Below the pieces are notes generated by a model that ran no database searches, was not told the DNA's origin, and worked only from the letters and a program-made list of their open reading frames with translations. This document shows, in pieces, positions 1 through 7,835 of a DNA stretch of 53,791 bases. The stretch spans positions 1 through 53,791 of the forward strand of contig CAZABJ010000012.1 in the NCBI GenBank assembly GCA_964483375.1, written 5' to 3'. A program made the position numbers and the translations under genes. Source of the DNA: JAUIEH01 sp964483375. GTDB lineage: Bacteria; Pseudomonadota; Alphaproteobacteria; Caulobacterales; Maricaulaceae. The stretch's first letter is position 1. The number at the start of each line of letters is the position of its first letter.

Positions 1-234
1 TGCCTCTGCGGCATTGTAATCGCGCTCTCGCGCTTCCGCCCGATCACGTTCCTGGTCTTTGGGCTGGTCGGCTCAATTCCATTTTTCGCTTTTAATTACT
101 ATTTTGTCTTTGTCACAGAGATGTTTTCCCGCTGGATGATTCTCGACTTCTTCGGGAACATCGCGATACTTTCTCTTTGTCTGCTAGGCTACCGCAAACT
201 CAAAGCGGAAGAAGCGGCCGTATCTGCGAACTGA
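1..234 (+). CDS. C-terminal part of a multi-pass membrane protein (5' end outside window)
   Basis: Frame 1 is open from the first base to a TGA at 232-234, giving 77 residues without a start codon, so the gene begins outside the window. The residues form three hydrophobic stretches (about 3-35, 37-48 and 50-62) rich in Phe, Ile and Leu, then a short charged tail rich in Lys and Glu, as expected for the cytoplasmic end of a polytopic inner-membrane protein. The DNA has more A/T-rich codons than the following genes. I do not recognise the family and no catalytic motif is visible in this fragment. It converges on the catabolic block that follows. Confidence 0.6.
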   Translation, partial: CLCGIVIALSRFRPITFLVFGLVGSIPFFAFNYYFVFVTEMFSRWMILDFFGNIAILSLCLLGYRKLKAEEAAVSAN

Positions 235-261
235 CCTCAGTCGCGCTCATGCCGGGCGCAA

Positions 262-276
262 AGGCGGCGACCGCCT
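262..276 (-). terminator. Possible bidirectional terminator hairpin
   Basis: A 6-bp perfect stem (AGGCGG/CCGCCT) with a 3-base loop lies between the converging genes that end at 234 and 285. Read on the minus strand it follows the stop at 285 by 8 bases and is continued by only three T's, so it is a weak candidate. Confidence 0.35.
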
Positions 277-284
277 CGCGCGGC

Positions 285-926
285 TTAGCGTTTCGGCACG
301 CCGACTTTGTCGAGCCGCCAACGCAAGGTGTCGATCCTGTCTTGGCCGTAAAAGGGCTCGCCTCGGAAGCCCATCGTCGGGACGCCCCAATGCCCGACCG
401 CCTCCAGCCCCTCGTGGTTGGCGTTGATATCCCCCAGCGGGTCGTAACCCGCCAGCGCGGCTTCCATCTCACCCAAGTCAAGCCCCGCCTTCGCCACGGC
501 GTTCGCAAGCCGATCGCCCTGGTCCCAGCCAGGTTCCTCAGCCCAAATAAGATGCGCGACGTGATACGCGAGATCGATTCCCTTGCCGCGCCGCTCAGCC
601 TCAACGCCAAGTCCGGTGAGACGATAAATGTAGGGCTGCTCGTCAGCGACTTGGAAGGTCTCGAGGTTTTGGACGATGGGATCAGGCGACGGCGCCACGA
701 TCGTCATTCCCAAGAATTCGGCTCTCCGGAAGGCGTCGGTGATGATGTATCGGACCGGCTTTGGGTCGTCAGCAAATAGCGTCGTTTTGGTCCGGATCGC
801 GATTGGAAGGACCGGACGCAGCCGAACCTGAATGTCGTAGTCATCGCGCAAGCGCAAAAGGTCCGGCGTCACGAGATAAGAATACGGACTCCGGAACGAC
901 CAAAACACATCAACAACATCCGACAT
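285..926 (-). CDS. 2-hydroxychromene-2-carboxylate isomerase / DsbA-family (kappa-GST-like) protein
   Basis: This 213-residue protein has the thioredoxin-fold layout of the HCCA isomerase/kappa-class GST branch of the DsbA family. The N-terminal strand is followed by SFRSPYSYL, where an active-site Ser replaces the CxxC of true DsbA. Near the C-terminus GVPTMGF and YGQDRIDTLRWRL match the family's cis-Pro loop and final helix. Members use glutathione in isomerisation steps of aromatic breakdown, or act as glutathione-dependent oxidoreductases. It is the last gene of a minus-strand block with acyl-CoA ligase and dehydrogenases and a GST-like protein, which suggests a catabolic role, but the substrate cannot be read from the sequence. 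The gap to the ligase gene is 135 bases, so it may have its own promoter. Confidence 0.85.
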   Translation of the reverse strand: MSDVVDVFWSFRSPYSYLVTPDLLRLRDDYDIQVRLRPVLPIAIRTKTTLFADDPKPVRYIITDAFRRAEFLGMTIVAPSPDPIVQNLETFQVADEQPYIYRLTGLGVEAERRGKGIDLAYHVAHLIWAEEPGWDQGDRLANAVAKAGLDLGEMEAALAGYDPLGDINANHEGLEAVGHWGVPTMGFRGEPFYGQDRIDTLRWRLDKVGVPKR

Positions 927-1061
927 GGTCTTCTCCTGATGGCGATAGCTTCGTTAGGGTCCCAACCACAGCGATGTCGGCCCGAAGGAGGCCCTGCGTG
1001 CGTGGTTGAGCGTTAGCAGTTGCTCCGCTCCACAAAAACCGGCGCCCGAAACGGAGCGATC

Positions 1062-2651
1062 TCAGTTCACGGCCCGGTCTTTTCCCGCCCAATAGGGTTC
1101 ACGGAGGATCCGTTTGAGGACTTTTCCCGATGCGTTTCGCGGCAGCATGTCCATGAAGTCGACCGATTTGGGGACCTTGAACGCGGCGATGCGCGTGCGC
1201 GTGAAGTCCAACAGCGCCGCCTCCGTCGCTTCTGCGCCGGGCTTCAAGGCGACCACCGCTTTCACCGCCTCGCCCCATTTGTCGTCCGGCACGCCGATGA
1301 CGGCGACTTCGGCGATATCGGGATGGCCGAACATCGCGCTCTCCACCTCGGCGGGATAGATGTTCTCGGCCCCCGAAATGATCATGTCCTTCACCCGATC
1401 ATGGATGAAGAGATACCCGTCTTCGTCGAGATAGCCGGCGTCGCCGGTGTACAGCCATCCTTCTTCGTCGATGGTCTGATTGGTGGCGGCCTCGTTGTTC
1501 CAATAGCCGATCATGTTTGACGCTGATCGCGTGGCCACTTCCCCAACCGTGCCCGGCGGCAACGGATCGCCCCGGTCATCGCAAACCTTTAGCTCCACCC
1601 CCGGCATGGGACGCCCGGCGGAGCGCATGCGGAGATTGCCCTCCGCAGCATGATCGTCCGGCGGCAGATAGACCACCGTCCCGGCGGTTTCGGTCATGCC
1701 GTATTGCTGACAAAACCCGCAGCCGAAAACCTCCAGGCACTGCCTCAAGAGGTCCAGTGGAATGGGAGAAGCTCCGTAAAAGACACTCTTTAGACGGCTG
1801 TAATCGATCTGGCGCGCTTGCGGCATTTGGATGAGAAAATTCAGCGCGGCGGGAACCATGAGCATTTTTGTGATGCGTTCGGGTTCCATCAGCGACAGCA
1901 CGGCGTTGGGATCAAACTCTCGAAGGATCAGATTGGCCGAGCCGAACAGCGACGACACGATCCCCCAACTCGTTCCAGCGATATGAGAAACGGGCATGGC
2001 CACAAGGCACACATCGTCCTGTGACCATTGGAACCAGTCGAAATTCGCCTGCCCTGCGGCGGTCCACGTCTCCAGCAAATTGCGGTGGTTGAGCATGACC
2101 CCCTTGGGTCGGCCCGTCGTGCCGGAGGTGTAGAGCTGAAGGGCGGGATCCGCGGGGTCGATGTCGACGCCGGCGGGACTGACCGGTTGGGCGTCGCGCC
2201 AGGCGACAAAGCCCTCGCTTGAGGGGCCTTCGAGGTCAAGGATGCGCACGGCGCGCCCGGTGAGCCCGATCGCCTCTTTCGCCAGATCGTGAAACTCCGC
2301 GCCGACAAACAGAAGCGAGACCGCGCCGTCATCGAGGATATGGGCGATCTCGGCGGCGGCCAATCGCCACCCGATAGGCAGCGTCACCGCCCCCATTTTC
2401 GCGGCGCCAAATAGGATTTCGAAATAGAAGTCGGTGTTCTTGCCCAGGTAACCGACCCGATCGCCCTTCTGGACATTCGCCCCAAGCAATCCGTGGGCGA
2501 CCTGGTTCGATTTGGCTTCGAACGCGGCGCGGGTGGTCGCGCGGCCTTCGAATTTCGACGCCATGGCGTCCGGCCGGGCCTCTGCATAGACGCGCGCGAT
2601 ATCGCCAAGCGTGCGAACCCCGCGAGCCAACTCCGAACCTTGCTTATTCAT
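1062..2651 (-). CDS. Acyl-CoA synthetase (AMP-forming fatty/organic acid CoA ligase)
   Basis: The 529-residue product is a full-length ANL-superfamily adenylating enzyme. It should activate a carboxylic acid with ATP to the acyl-adenylate and then the CoA thioester. Visible motifs in order are the P-loop-like YTSGTTGRPKG (about residue 173), QYGMTETAG, YTGDAGYLDEDGYL, the hinge region RVKDMIISGAENIYPAE and the C-terminal PRNASGKVLKR with the catalytic Lys. The start ATG lies 13 bases from the end of the upstream acyl-CoA dehydrogenase gene, so the two are surely co-transcribed. Acid activation followed by alpha,beta-dehydrogenation by the two upstream enzymes fits beta-oxidation of a branched, cyclic or long-chain acid. 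Chain-length or ring specificity cannot be judged from sequence alone. Confidence 0.93.
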   Translation of the reverse strand: MNKQGSELARGVRTLGDIARVYAEARPDAMASKFEGRATTRAAFEAKSNQVAHGLLGANVQKGDRVGYLGKNTDFYFEILFGAAKMGAVTLPIGWRLAAAEIAHILDDGAVSLLFVGAEFHDLAKEAIGLTGRAVRILDLEGPSSEGFVAWRDAQPVSPAGVDIDPADPALQLYTSGTTGRPKGVMLNHRNLLETWTAAGQANFDWFQWSQDDVCLVAMPVSHIAGTSWGIVSSLFGSANLILREFDPNAVLSLMEPERITKMLMVPAALNFLIQMPQARQIDYSRLKSVFYGASPIPLDLLRQCLEVFGCGFCQQYGMTETAGTVVYLPPDDHAAEGNLRMRSAGRPMPGVELKVCDDRGDPLPPGTVGEVATRSASNMIGYWNNEAATNQTIDEEGWLYTGDAGYLDEDGYLFIHDRVKDMIISGAENIYPAEVESAMFGHPDIAEVAVIGVPDDKWGEAVKAVVALKPGAEATEAALLDFTRTRIAAFKVPKSVDFMDMLPRNASGKVLKRILREPYWAGKDRAVN

Positions 2652-2664
2652 CGCAGCGTCTCCC

Positions 2665-3855
2665 TCACGTCATATTCGGGGTGGCGTTGACCGGGCCGAT
2701 TAAAAGGTCCGCCAGTTTTTTTCGTTGATACACGCCATCTCCAAGCAAGGCTTGGTTGTGTAGGTTTCGCTTGAAGTACAGGTGAAGGCCGTATTCCCAG
2801 GTAAATCCAATACCGCCATGGAGCTGTATCGCTCTGTCAGAAATGAAAGCCGCCGCGTCAGAGGCGGCGCTTTTGGCCATGCGCGCGGCTGTTTCCGCGT
2901 CATTGGAGCCCGCATCAATCTCAGCGCATGCGTGATAGAGGAGCGACCGGGCGCGATCGACCTCGACCATGGCGTCCACCAGCGGATGCTTGACCGCCTG
3001 GAAAAAGCCGATCGGCCGGTCAAACTGGACCCGCTGGCCAGCATACTCGACGGTGGTTTGGAGCAGTTGCTCGCTCGCCCCGCACAAATCCGCGGAGACC
3101 AGGGCCAGCAACCCCGGCCAAGCGGCGCGCAACACAGCCGCTCCATCCAGAGAAATCACAGAGGCGCGGTCGACCCGGACGCCGTTGAAATGCGCGCTCG
3201 CCTGGTCGCGCGTGAGGTCATGAATGTGGTCGGGCTCAAGGGTCAGCCCCGCCGCGTCCGTCTCCACCGCGCACAGGACGAGCGCATCACCGAGCCGCGC
3301 GCTGGTGACGAGGAAGTCGGCCTTCAAAGCGTCTTGAACGAAGCGGGCGGCGCCATGAAGCAGCCAATACCCGTCTTCTTCGCGCGCTGAGAGAGGCGCG
3401 TCCTGAGGCTCCCAACTGCCCCGTTCGTCCGTCACCGCGAGGCTCGCTGTCGCTTCACCGCTCGCGATCCGGGCCATCAACCGCTTTGCAGCCTCTCCGC
3501 CCGCCGCGCGCAGGACGAGGCTCGCCGACAAGGTGGAGATGAGAGGCGAAGGCAGTGCGTGACGGCCCGCCTCTTCCACCACCCCGGCGATCCCAGCGAG
3601 CGAAATATCGGAGCCGCCCTCCGCCTCGCCGACCGCGAGCCCGGTCCAGCCAAGCGCTACTATCTCCGCCCAGAGCGTCTCGTCCCAGGGCGCGCGCTCC
3701 CCCTTATCGTAGACCGGCTCAGGCGATTCCGCGACGAGCCGTCTCAACGTGTCCAACGGAAGGCGCTCATCAAGCATCTTGCGCGCGATGTCGCGCAGCA
3801 TGGTCTCATCTTCCCCGAAACCGAAATCTCGTGGCGCTTGGGCCTTATTGGTCAT
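2665..3855 (-). CDS. Acyl-CoA dehydrogenase, small-subunit type
   Basis: This 396-residue protein has the three-part acyl-CoA dehydrogenase fold: an alpha-helical N domain, a beta middle domain around the SLAVTDERG region, and a C-terminal helical domain with the FAD-contact sequence IQLHGGIGFTWEY. The end, with LYFKRNLHNQALLGDG, lacks the usual YEGT-type catalytic segment. This is typical of the non-catalytic or smaller chain of heteromeric (alpha2beta2) acyl-CoA dehydrogenases described for steroid side-chain breakdown. It starts 10 bases downstream of a second acyl-CoA dehydrogenase gene, supporting a paired complex. That the two form a complex is inference; each could be an independent homotetramer. 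Confidence 0.9.
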   Translation of the reverse strand: MTNKAQAPRDFGFGEDETMLRDIARKMLDERLPLDTLRRLVAESPEPVYDKGERAPWDETLWAEIVALGWTGLAVGEAEGGSDISLAGIAGVVEEAGRHALPSPLISTLSASLVLRAAGGEAAKRLMARIASGEATASLAVTDERGSWEPQDAPLSAREEDGYWLLHGAARFVQDALKADFLVTSARLGDALVLCAVETDAAGLTLEPDHIHDLTRDQASAHFNGVRVDRASVISLDGAAVLRAAWPGLLALVSADLCGASEQLLQTTVEYAGQRVQFDRPIGFFQAVKHPLVDAMVEVDRARSLLYHACAEIDAGSNDAETAARMAKSAASDAAAFISDRAIQLHGGIGFTWEYGLHLYFKRNLHNQALLGDGVYQRKKLADLLIGPVNATPNMT

Positions 3856-3864
3856 GTCGACCCC

Positions 3865-5139
3865 CTATTTCGATTTCGGCAGGCCGAGGACGCGCTCGCC
3901 TAGAATATTGCGCTGAATTTCGTTGGTCCCGGCGGCGATCGTGTTGCCGTAGGAATTGAGATAGGCGAGCGGCCAATGGCCTGCGCTCGGCGCCCGAGGG
4001 TCGCGCTTGAAGAGCGTTGAATGCGCGCCGGCGATCTCAACCCCCAGACGTGCGTTCTCCTGGTGGAATTCCGTGACTGTGAGCTTCTGCTGTAGCGGAA
4101 GGCGCATGGGATGGTCGCAAAGCGCAGGGACGCGCGAGCGTCTGACGTTTTGCCGGATGCCCTCCGCCACAACGGCGCGCTGCATGATCGCGTCGCGGGT
4201 CACGGGATCGTCCGCGGCGAGCACGCCGTCCCGCCAGCTGCTGCGCGCCAAGCCGATCAAGTCCCCGATCGCGTTTTCGCCTTCCCCGCCGCCGTGGCCA
4301 GCGCCCTCAGCCGCGCCGCGCTCTGACAAAAGCGTGGTCATGGCGACGGCCCAGCCCTTTCCGACATCATCCAGCCGGTAGGCGTCGGGGATTCTAACGT
4401 CTTCGAAGAACACTTCGTTGAACCCCGTCTCGCCGGTGATTTTCAACAAAGGCCGGACGGTGACGCCGGGATGCCCCTCGATCGGGCAAAGAAAATAGGT
4501 GAGCCCTTCATATTTGTGGTCTTTGCTCGTGCGCGTGACCAGGATCATCCACTTGGCGAAATGCCCGAGGCTCGTCCACACCTTGTGCCCGTTGATGATC
4601 CACTCATCGCCGTCACGCGTCGCTGACGTTCTCTGATTGGCGAGATCAGAGCCGGCGCCCGGCTCGGAGAAGCCTTGGCACCAGATTTCCTCTCCGGACA
4701 AACATCCGGGAATGAACGCCCGTTTTTGGTCCTCCGTCCCGTGCCGCAGGATCGTGGGCGCGGCCATGCTCAGCCCGACGATATTGATGAGGAACGGAAC
4801 GCCTGCGCGATTGAGCTCTTCATTCGCGATCTTCTGGAAGCCGGAATGTCCGCGGCCGCCATAGTCGACTGGGTAGTCGCTCCCCACGAGCCCCGCGTCG
4901 TAGCATTTCCGTTGCCACGCCTGGAGATAATCCCGTTGGCCGACCGTCATCACTTCGATTGGCGTGATAGGCAAGCGCTCGGGCGGCGGCGGGGGCGCAT
5001 TCTCCGCAAGCCAACGCCGCGCGTAGTCGCGAAATTCCTGATGCTCCGAGCCCTGGTCCGACGCGTTCACGATCGCTTCCTCCCCTGCCGCCGCAGTCGC
5101 TTTCGGGCTCTGTTTGTCCCGTTCCGCGTCCGCCGACAT
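3865..5139 (-). CDS. Acyl-CoA dehydrogenase, large-subunit type
   Basis: The 424-residue product is an acyl-CoA dehydrogenase with the family's N-terminal helical domain (about 30-150), a middle domain containing WCQGFSEPGAGSDLA and the substrate/FAD contact region INGHKVWTS, and a C-terminal domain ending in GNTIAAGTNEIQRNILGERV. The C-terminal signature is that of the chain partnered with small-subunit ACADs in tandem pairs. The first 30 residues are polar and probably disordered; an in-frame start further in cannot be excluded. It heads the ACAD-ACAD-ligase trio, with gaps of 10 and 13 bases between genes. The enzyme should introduce a trans-2 double bond into an acyl-CoA and pass electrons to ETF. 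Confidence 0.92.
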   Translation of the reverse strand: MSADAERDKQSPKATAAAGEEAIVNASDQGSEHQEFRDYARRWLAENAPPPPPERLPITPIEVMTVGQRDYLQAWQRKCYDAGLVGSDYPVDYGGRGHSGFQKIANEELNRAGVPFLINIVGLSMAAPTILRHGTEDQKRAFIPGCLSGEEIWCQGFSEPGAGSDLANQRTSATRDGDEWIINGHKVWTSLGHFAKWMILVTRTSKDHKYEGLTYFLCPIEGHPGVTVRPLLKITGETGFNEVFFEDVRIPDAYRLDDVGKGWAVAMTTLLSERGAAEGAGHGGGEGENAIGDLIGLARSSWRDGVLAADDPVTRDAIMQRAVVAEGIRQNVRRSRVPALCDHPMRLPLQQKLTVTEFHQENARLGVEIAGAHSTLFKRDPRAPSAGHWPLAYLNSYGNTIAAGTNEIQRNILGERVLGLPKSK

Positions 5140-5291
5140 TGTTCGCTCAGCTTGGTTTTCTCACCGGAGCCTAGTCGGCGACCGCGGAGCATGACCAGCC
5201 CCCCCAAAAAAAACGCGACGGTCCAATGCGGGCGGCGAGCCTTCGGCGCTGGCAGGCCTCGGGCGTCGCGCCGCCCAGCGCTTGCATGCGA

Positions 5292-6452
5292 TTATGCGCC
5301 CCAGACCTCGAGATGGTTCTTACGCTCCACGCGACGTGAGGTTCGAAGATCGAGGATCGGTTCGACGCCGGTTTCGCCGAACAGTGTTCGGACCGCCGCC
5401 TGATCCGCGTCGTCCAGGGACGACACCGCGTCCTGCAAGCGCTGCAGCAGGTAGAAGCGATAGGGAAGAACCAGGGTCGAGATTTGATGGCCGCGCCATT
5501 CGAATGGCGCGACGCCGATCGCGCGTCCCAACTTCGCCTTTTCCTCGAGCCCGGTTTCTCCCGCCTTCAAGTCCGGACGTTCTGCCAGCCATTGATTCGC
5601 GAAGTCGACATGCGCGGTGATCTCCGCCAGGTACTCATCGGCCACATAGCGCATGAGCGCTTTCAATGTCTCAGGAATAGCGTCGTCGCCGAACAGCGCC
5701 CCGCCGGCCGTCTCGGTTTCTTCGTCCAACTGAATTTCGGCCATGTTCATCCGTTCCGTCCACCGATGAACACGCGGCGCGGTGCGCTGCATCAAATGGA
5801 GCGGCTTGGGATCGCGGCCAAGATGCGCGGAAAGCGGGCCGAACAAACCAAAATCGCCGATCGTCGCATAGCCGCCAAGCAGGAACGGCCGCTCGGCGAG
5901 ATGCGCGTCAAAGCGAGAGAGGAAATCCGCATAAGCGCTTTCGATGGCGGAGAAGACGGCCGGCTCGACGCCAAAATACTGCGTCGCTTTCCGCATCCGG
6001 CCGCTTGAGAACTCGAAGATCCCGTCCTGGCCGGCGGCGTCGAGCCCGTTCGGCATCACGTCTCGAAAGGTCTCTCTGAGAAACGTCAGATTGTCGTCAT
6101 CGAAATTCCAGCGATAGTGCATCGCCGGTCGCAACAAGCCTTCGCCGCCGAAAAGTTCGAACAGATGCGCCACGGCTTTGACGACGGGCGTCGCCGGATA
6201 AATCGAGTTTCTGCTAAAGCCCCCGCGCTCAAAGTAGTCCAGAATATCAGTTCCGTCCTGAACGAGCGCACCCTCAGGCGTTTCAATCACAGGAATGATC
6301 CAGCGGCCCACTTGCTTGGCGATCACATGACGAAAATGTTCGCTCCCGGCTTTTCGTTCGGTGAAGGCTATACGATTTTGGCGCATATATGCGCGAACTT
6401 TGGCCGTATAGAGAGAGGCCGTCATGCCATAAAGCGTGTATTCGTGCGCCAT
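5292..6452 (-). CDS. Glutathione S-transferase-like protein with long C-terminal extension
   Basis: Residues 1-80 form a GST N-terminal thioredoxin-like domain with the substrate-contact segment VGRWIIPVIETP and the glutathione-binding VQDGTDILDYFE. A helical GST C domain follows to about residue 215, containing the GDFGLFGPL segment. The remaining 170 residues are a helical extension not found in normal 200-230-residue GSTs and contain the hydrophobic stretch STLVLPYRFYLLQRL. Large GSTs of this kind occur beside fatty-acid or hydrocarbon catabolic genes. It lies 152 bases upstream of the ACAD pair on the same strand, so a shared role is likely but not proven. The substrate is unknown. Confidence 0.8.
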   Translation of the reverse strand: MAHEYTLYGMTASLYTAKVRAYMRQNRIAFTERKAGSEHFRHVIAKQVGRWIIPVIETPEGALVQDGTDILDYFERGGFSRNSIYPATPVVKAVAHLFELFGGEGLLRPAMHYRWNFDDDNLTFLRETFRDVMPNGLDAAGQDGIFEFSSGRMRKATQYFGVEPAVFSAIESAYADFLSRFDAHLAERPFLLGGYATIGDFGLFGPLSAHLGRDPKPLHLMQRTAPRVHRWTERMNMAEIQLDEETETAGGALFGDDAIPETLKALMRYVADEYLAEITAHVDFANQWLAERPDLKAGETGLEEKAKLGRAIGVAPFEWRGHQISTLVLPYRFYLLQRLQDAVSSLDDADQAAVRTLFGETGVEPILDLRTSRRVERKNHLEVWGA

Positions 6453-6690
6453 TATTCCAACCGTTAAACACTGTCTGCAATACTGGCGACGCCGCGTTTC
6501 GCCGCCCCCTCGCTCACGTCGAGCGCCCGATCTCCTCTTCCCTCACGCGACTGCGGCGATAGTAGAAGACATCTCGGTGAAGCGCGAGAGCTGTTGCTTT
6601 GCACAGCTAACGAACGACCGCCCGGGTCTTACCCAGTCCGCCAAGAACGCCGCCCGGCCGGGGCGTGGATTGGACTTTGCGGCAAGCCGC

Positions 6691-7677
6691 CTAGGCCCGT
6701 TCCGCCTCCCAGACGCCGCGAGCCACCGCGCGGGCGAGACAATCCGCGGCGAGCGCGCCCAGCCGGGAGAGCGTGAAGACATCCGCCGCCTCGCCCCGCC
6801 CCGTGCCCGCTGCGAACACGACATCTCCGTCGAAAGGCGTGAAAACCGGTCGGATGGCGCGCGCCAACCCCGCCGCAGCCATGTGCGCGAGGCGGCCGGC
6901 TTGCCCAGGCGACAGAGGCGCCGAGACGGCCACCAGCCCGATAGTGGTGTTCGCGCGCGGCTGGGGCGCGCCCTTGGCCTCGCCCCAAGCTTCAGGATCG
7001 AGCGGGGCCGGCGGGCCGTCGTCCCATGGGCGGGCTCCGCCAAATTCGCCGTCGAGTTCGAACGGCCAAGACCAGAACGCGCGCGTGCCCGGATGGCGCA
7101 CCGAGCCTGCGCTGTTGACCGCCGCCACCGCGCCGACGCTGAGCCCGTCCTCCGTCTTCACGCTCGCCGAGCCCAGCCCGCCGGGAACCGCGCCGGCTTG
7201 CGCGCCGAACCCCGCGCCGGCGCGACCAAGTGTGAACGTCTCCGCGGCTTGGGTGAGCGCGGCCTTGCCGAGTTCGGCGTAAGGCGGCTGGTCGCCCCAG
7301 GCTTTGTCTCCGCCATTGGCGAGGTCATAGAGGATCGCGCCGGGAACGATGGGCGACGCGGGCGCAGGCGAGCCGGGAAACAGGCGGAACCCCTCCCCTT
7401 GGGCCCCCAACGCCGCGGCGACCCCGTCGGCCGCCGCCAGGCCGTAGACCGAGCCGCCCGCCAACACCACCGCGTCGACGCAGTCGACCAACGTGTCCGC
7501 TCGCAGCAAGTCGGTTTCCCGCGTGCCGGGTCCGCCCCCGGCGACCGCGACGCCTGCCACCGCGCGCTCGGGAAAGCGTAAGACCGTCACGCCGGTGCGC
7601 GCCTTTGGGTCCTCAGCATTGCCTACCAGCACGCCGGGCACGTCAGTGATGAGATTGCGCTTTCCCGCGCTCGCCAT
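6691..7677 (-). CDS. P1/S58-family peptidase (DmpA-like aminopeptidase)
   Basis: The 328-residue protein has the hallmarks of the self-processing DmpA/L-aminopeptidase-esterase family: ITDVPGVLVGNAED at the N-terminus, VLAGGSVYGLAAADGV, and PGGLGSASV around residue 170, where the Ser or Thr after the Gly-rich turn becomes the N-terminal nucleophile after cleavage into alpha and beta chains. Members cleave N-terminal residues, sometimes D- or beta-amino acids, from peptides. A strong ribosome site (AAGGAG) sits 7-8 bases before the ATG. No signal peptide is evident. It is transcribed divergently from a gamma-glutamyltransferase gene, suggesting a local peptide-scavenging theme. The 238-base gap downstream holds no gene I can support. 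Confidence 0.88.
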   Translation of the reverse strand: MASAGKRNLITDVPGVLVGNAEDPKARTGVTVLRFPERAVAGVAVAGGGPGTRETDLLRADTLVDCVDAVVLAGGSVYGLAAADGVAAALGAQGEGFRLFPGSPAPASPIVPGAILYDLANGGDKAWGDQPPYAELGKAALTQAAETFTLGRAGAGFGAQAGAVPGGLGSASVKTEDGLSVGAVAAVNSAGSVRHPGTRAFWSWPFELDGEFGGARPWDDGPPAPLDPEAWGEAKGAPQPRANTTIGLVAVSAPLSPGQAGRLAHMAAAGLARAIRPVFTPFDGDVVFAAGTGRGEAADVFTLSRLGALAADCLARAVARGVWEAERA

Positions 7678-7835
7678 ACTCGCTCTCCTTGACTGCGCGC
7701 GAGGCTATGCCGGCGTTTGGGGCGTGCGAAACGCCGCTTGCGGGTTTTCCCCAAGACCTGTCGCACCGCTTCGCCCTTGGCGCGGCTTCCATGAGCCGCC
7801 TATGCTCCACGCCGCTGCAGCAAAAAGGGGCAAAA

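Noticed and set aside
3865..6452. Horizontal transfer of the catabolic block
   Set aside because: No mobile-element genes, repeats, tRNA or obvious base-composition break are seen at its borders.
6453..6690. Possible small RNA or tRNA in the 238-base gap
   Set aside because: No cloverleaf, conserved loop or convincing promoter-terminator pair could be made out; only a short hairpin next to the peptidase stop.
6436..7581. Long plus-strand open frame of 381 codons
   Set aside because: It runs antisense to the P1 peptidase gene, is very Arg-rich and has no recognisable motif; GC-rich DNA commonly gives such frames.
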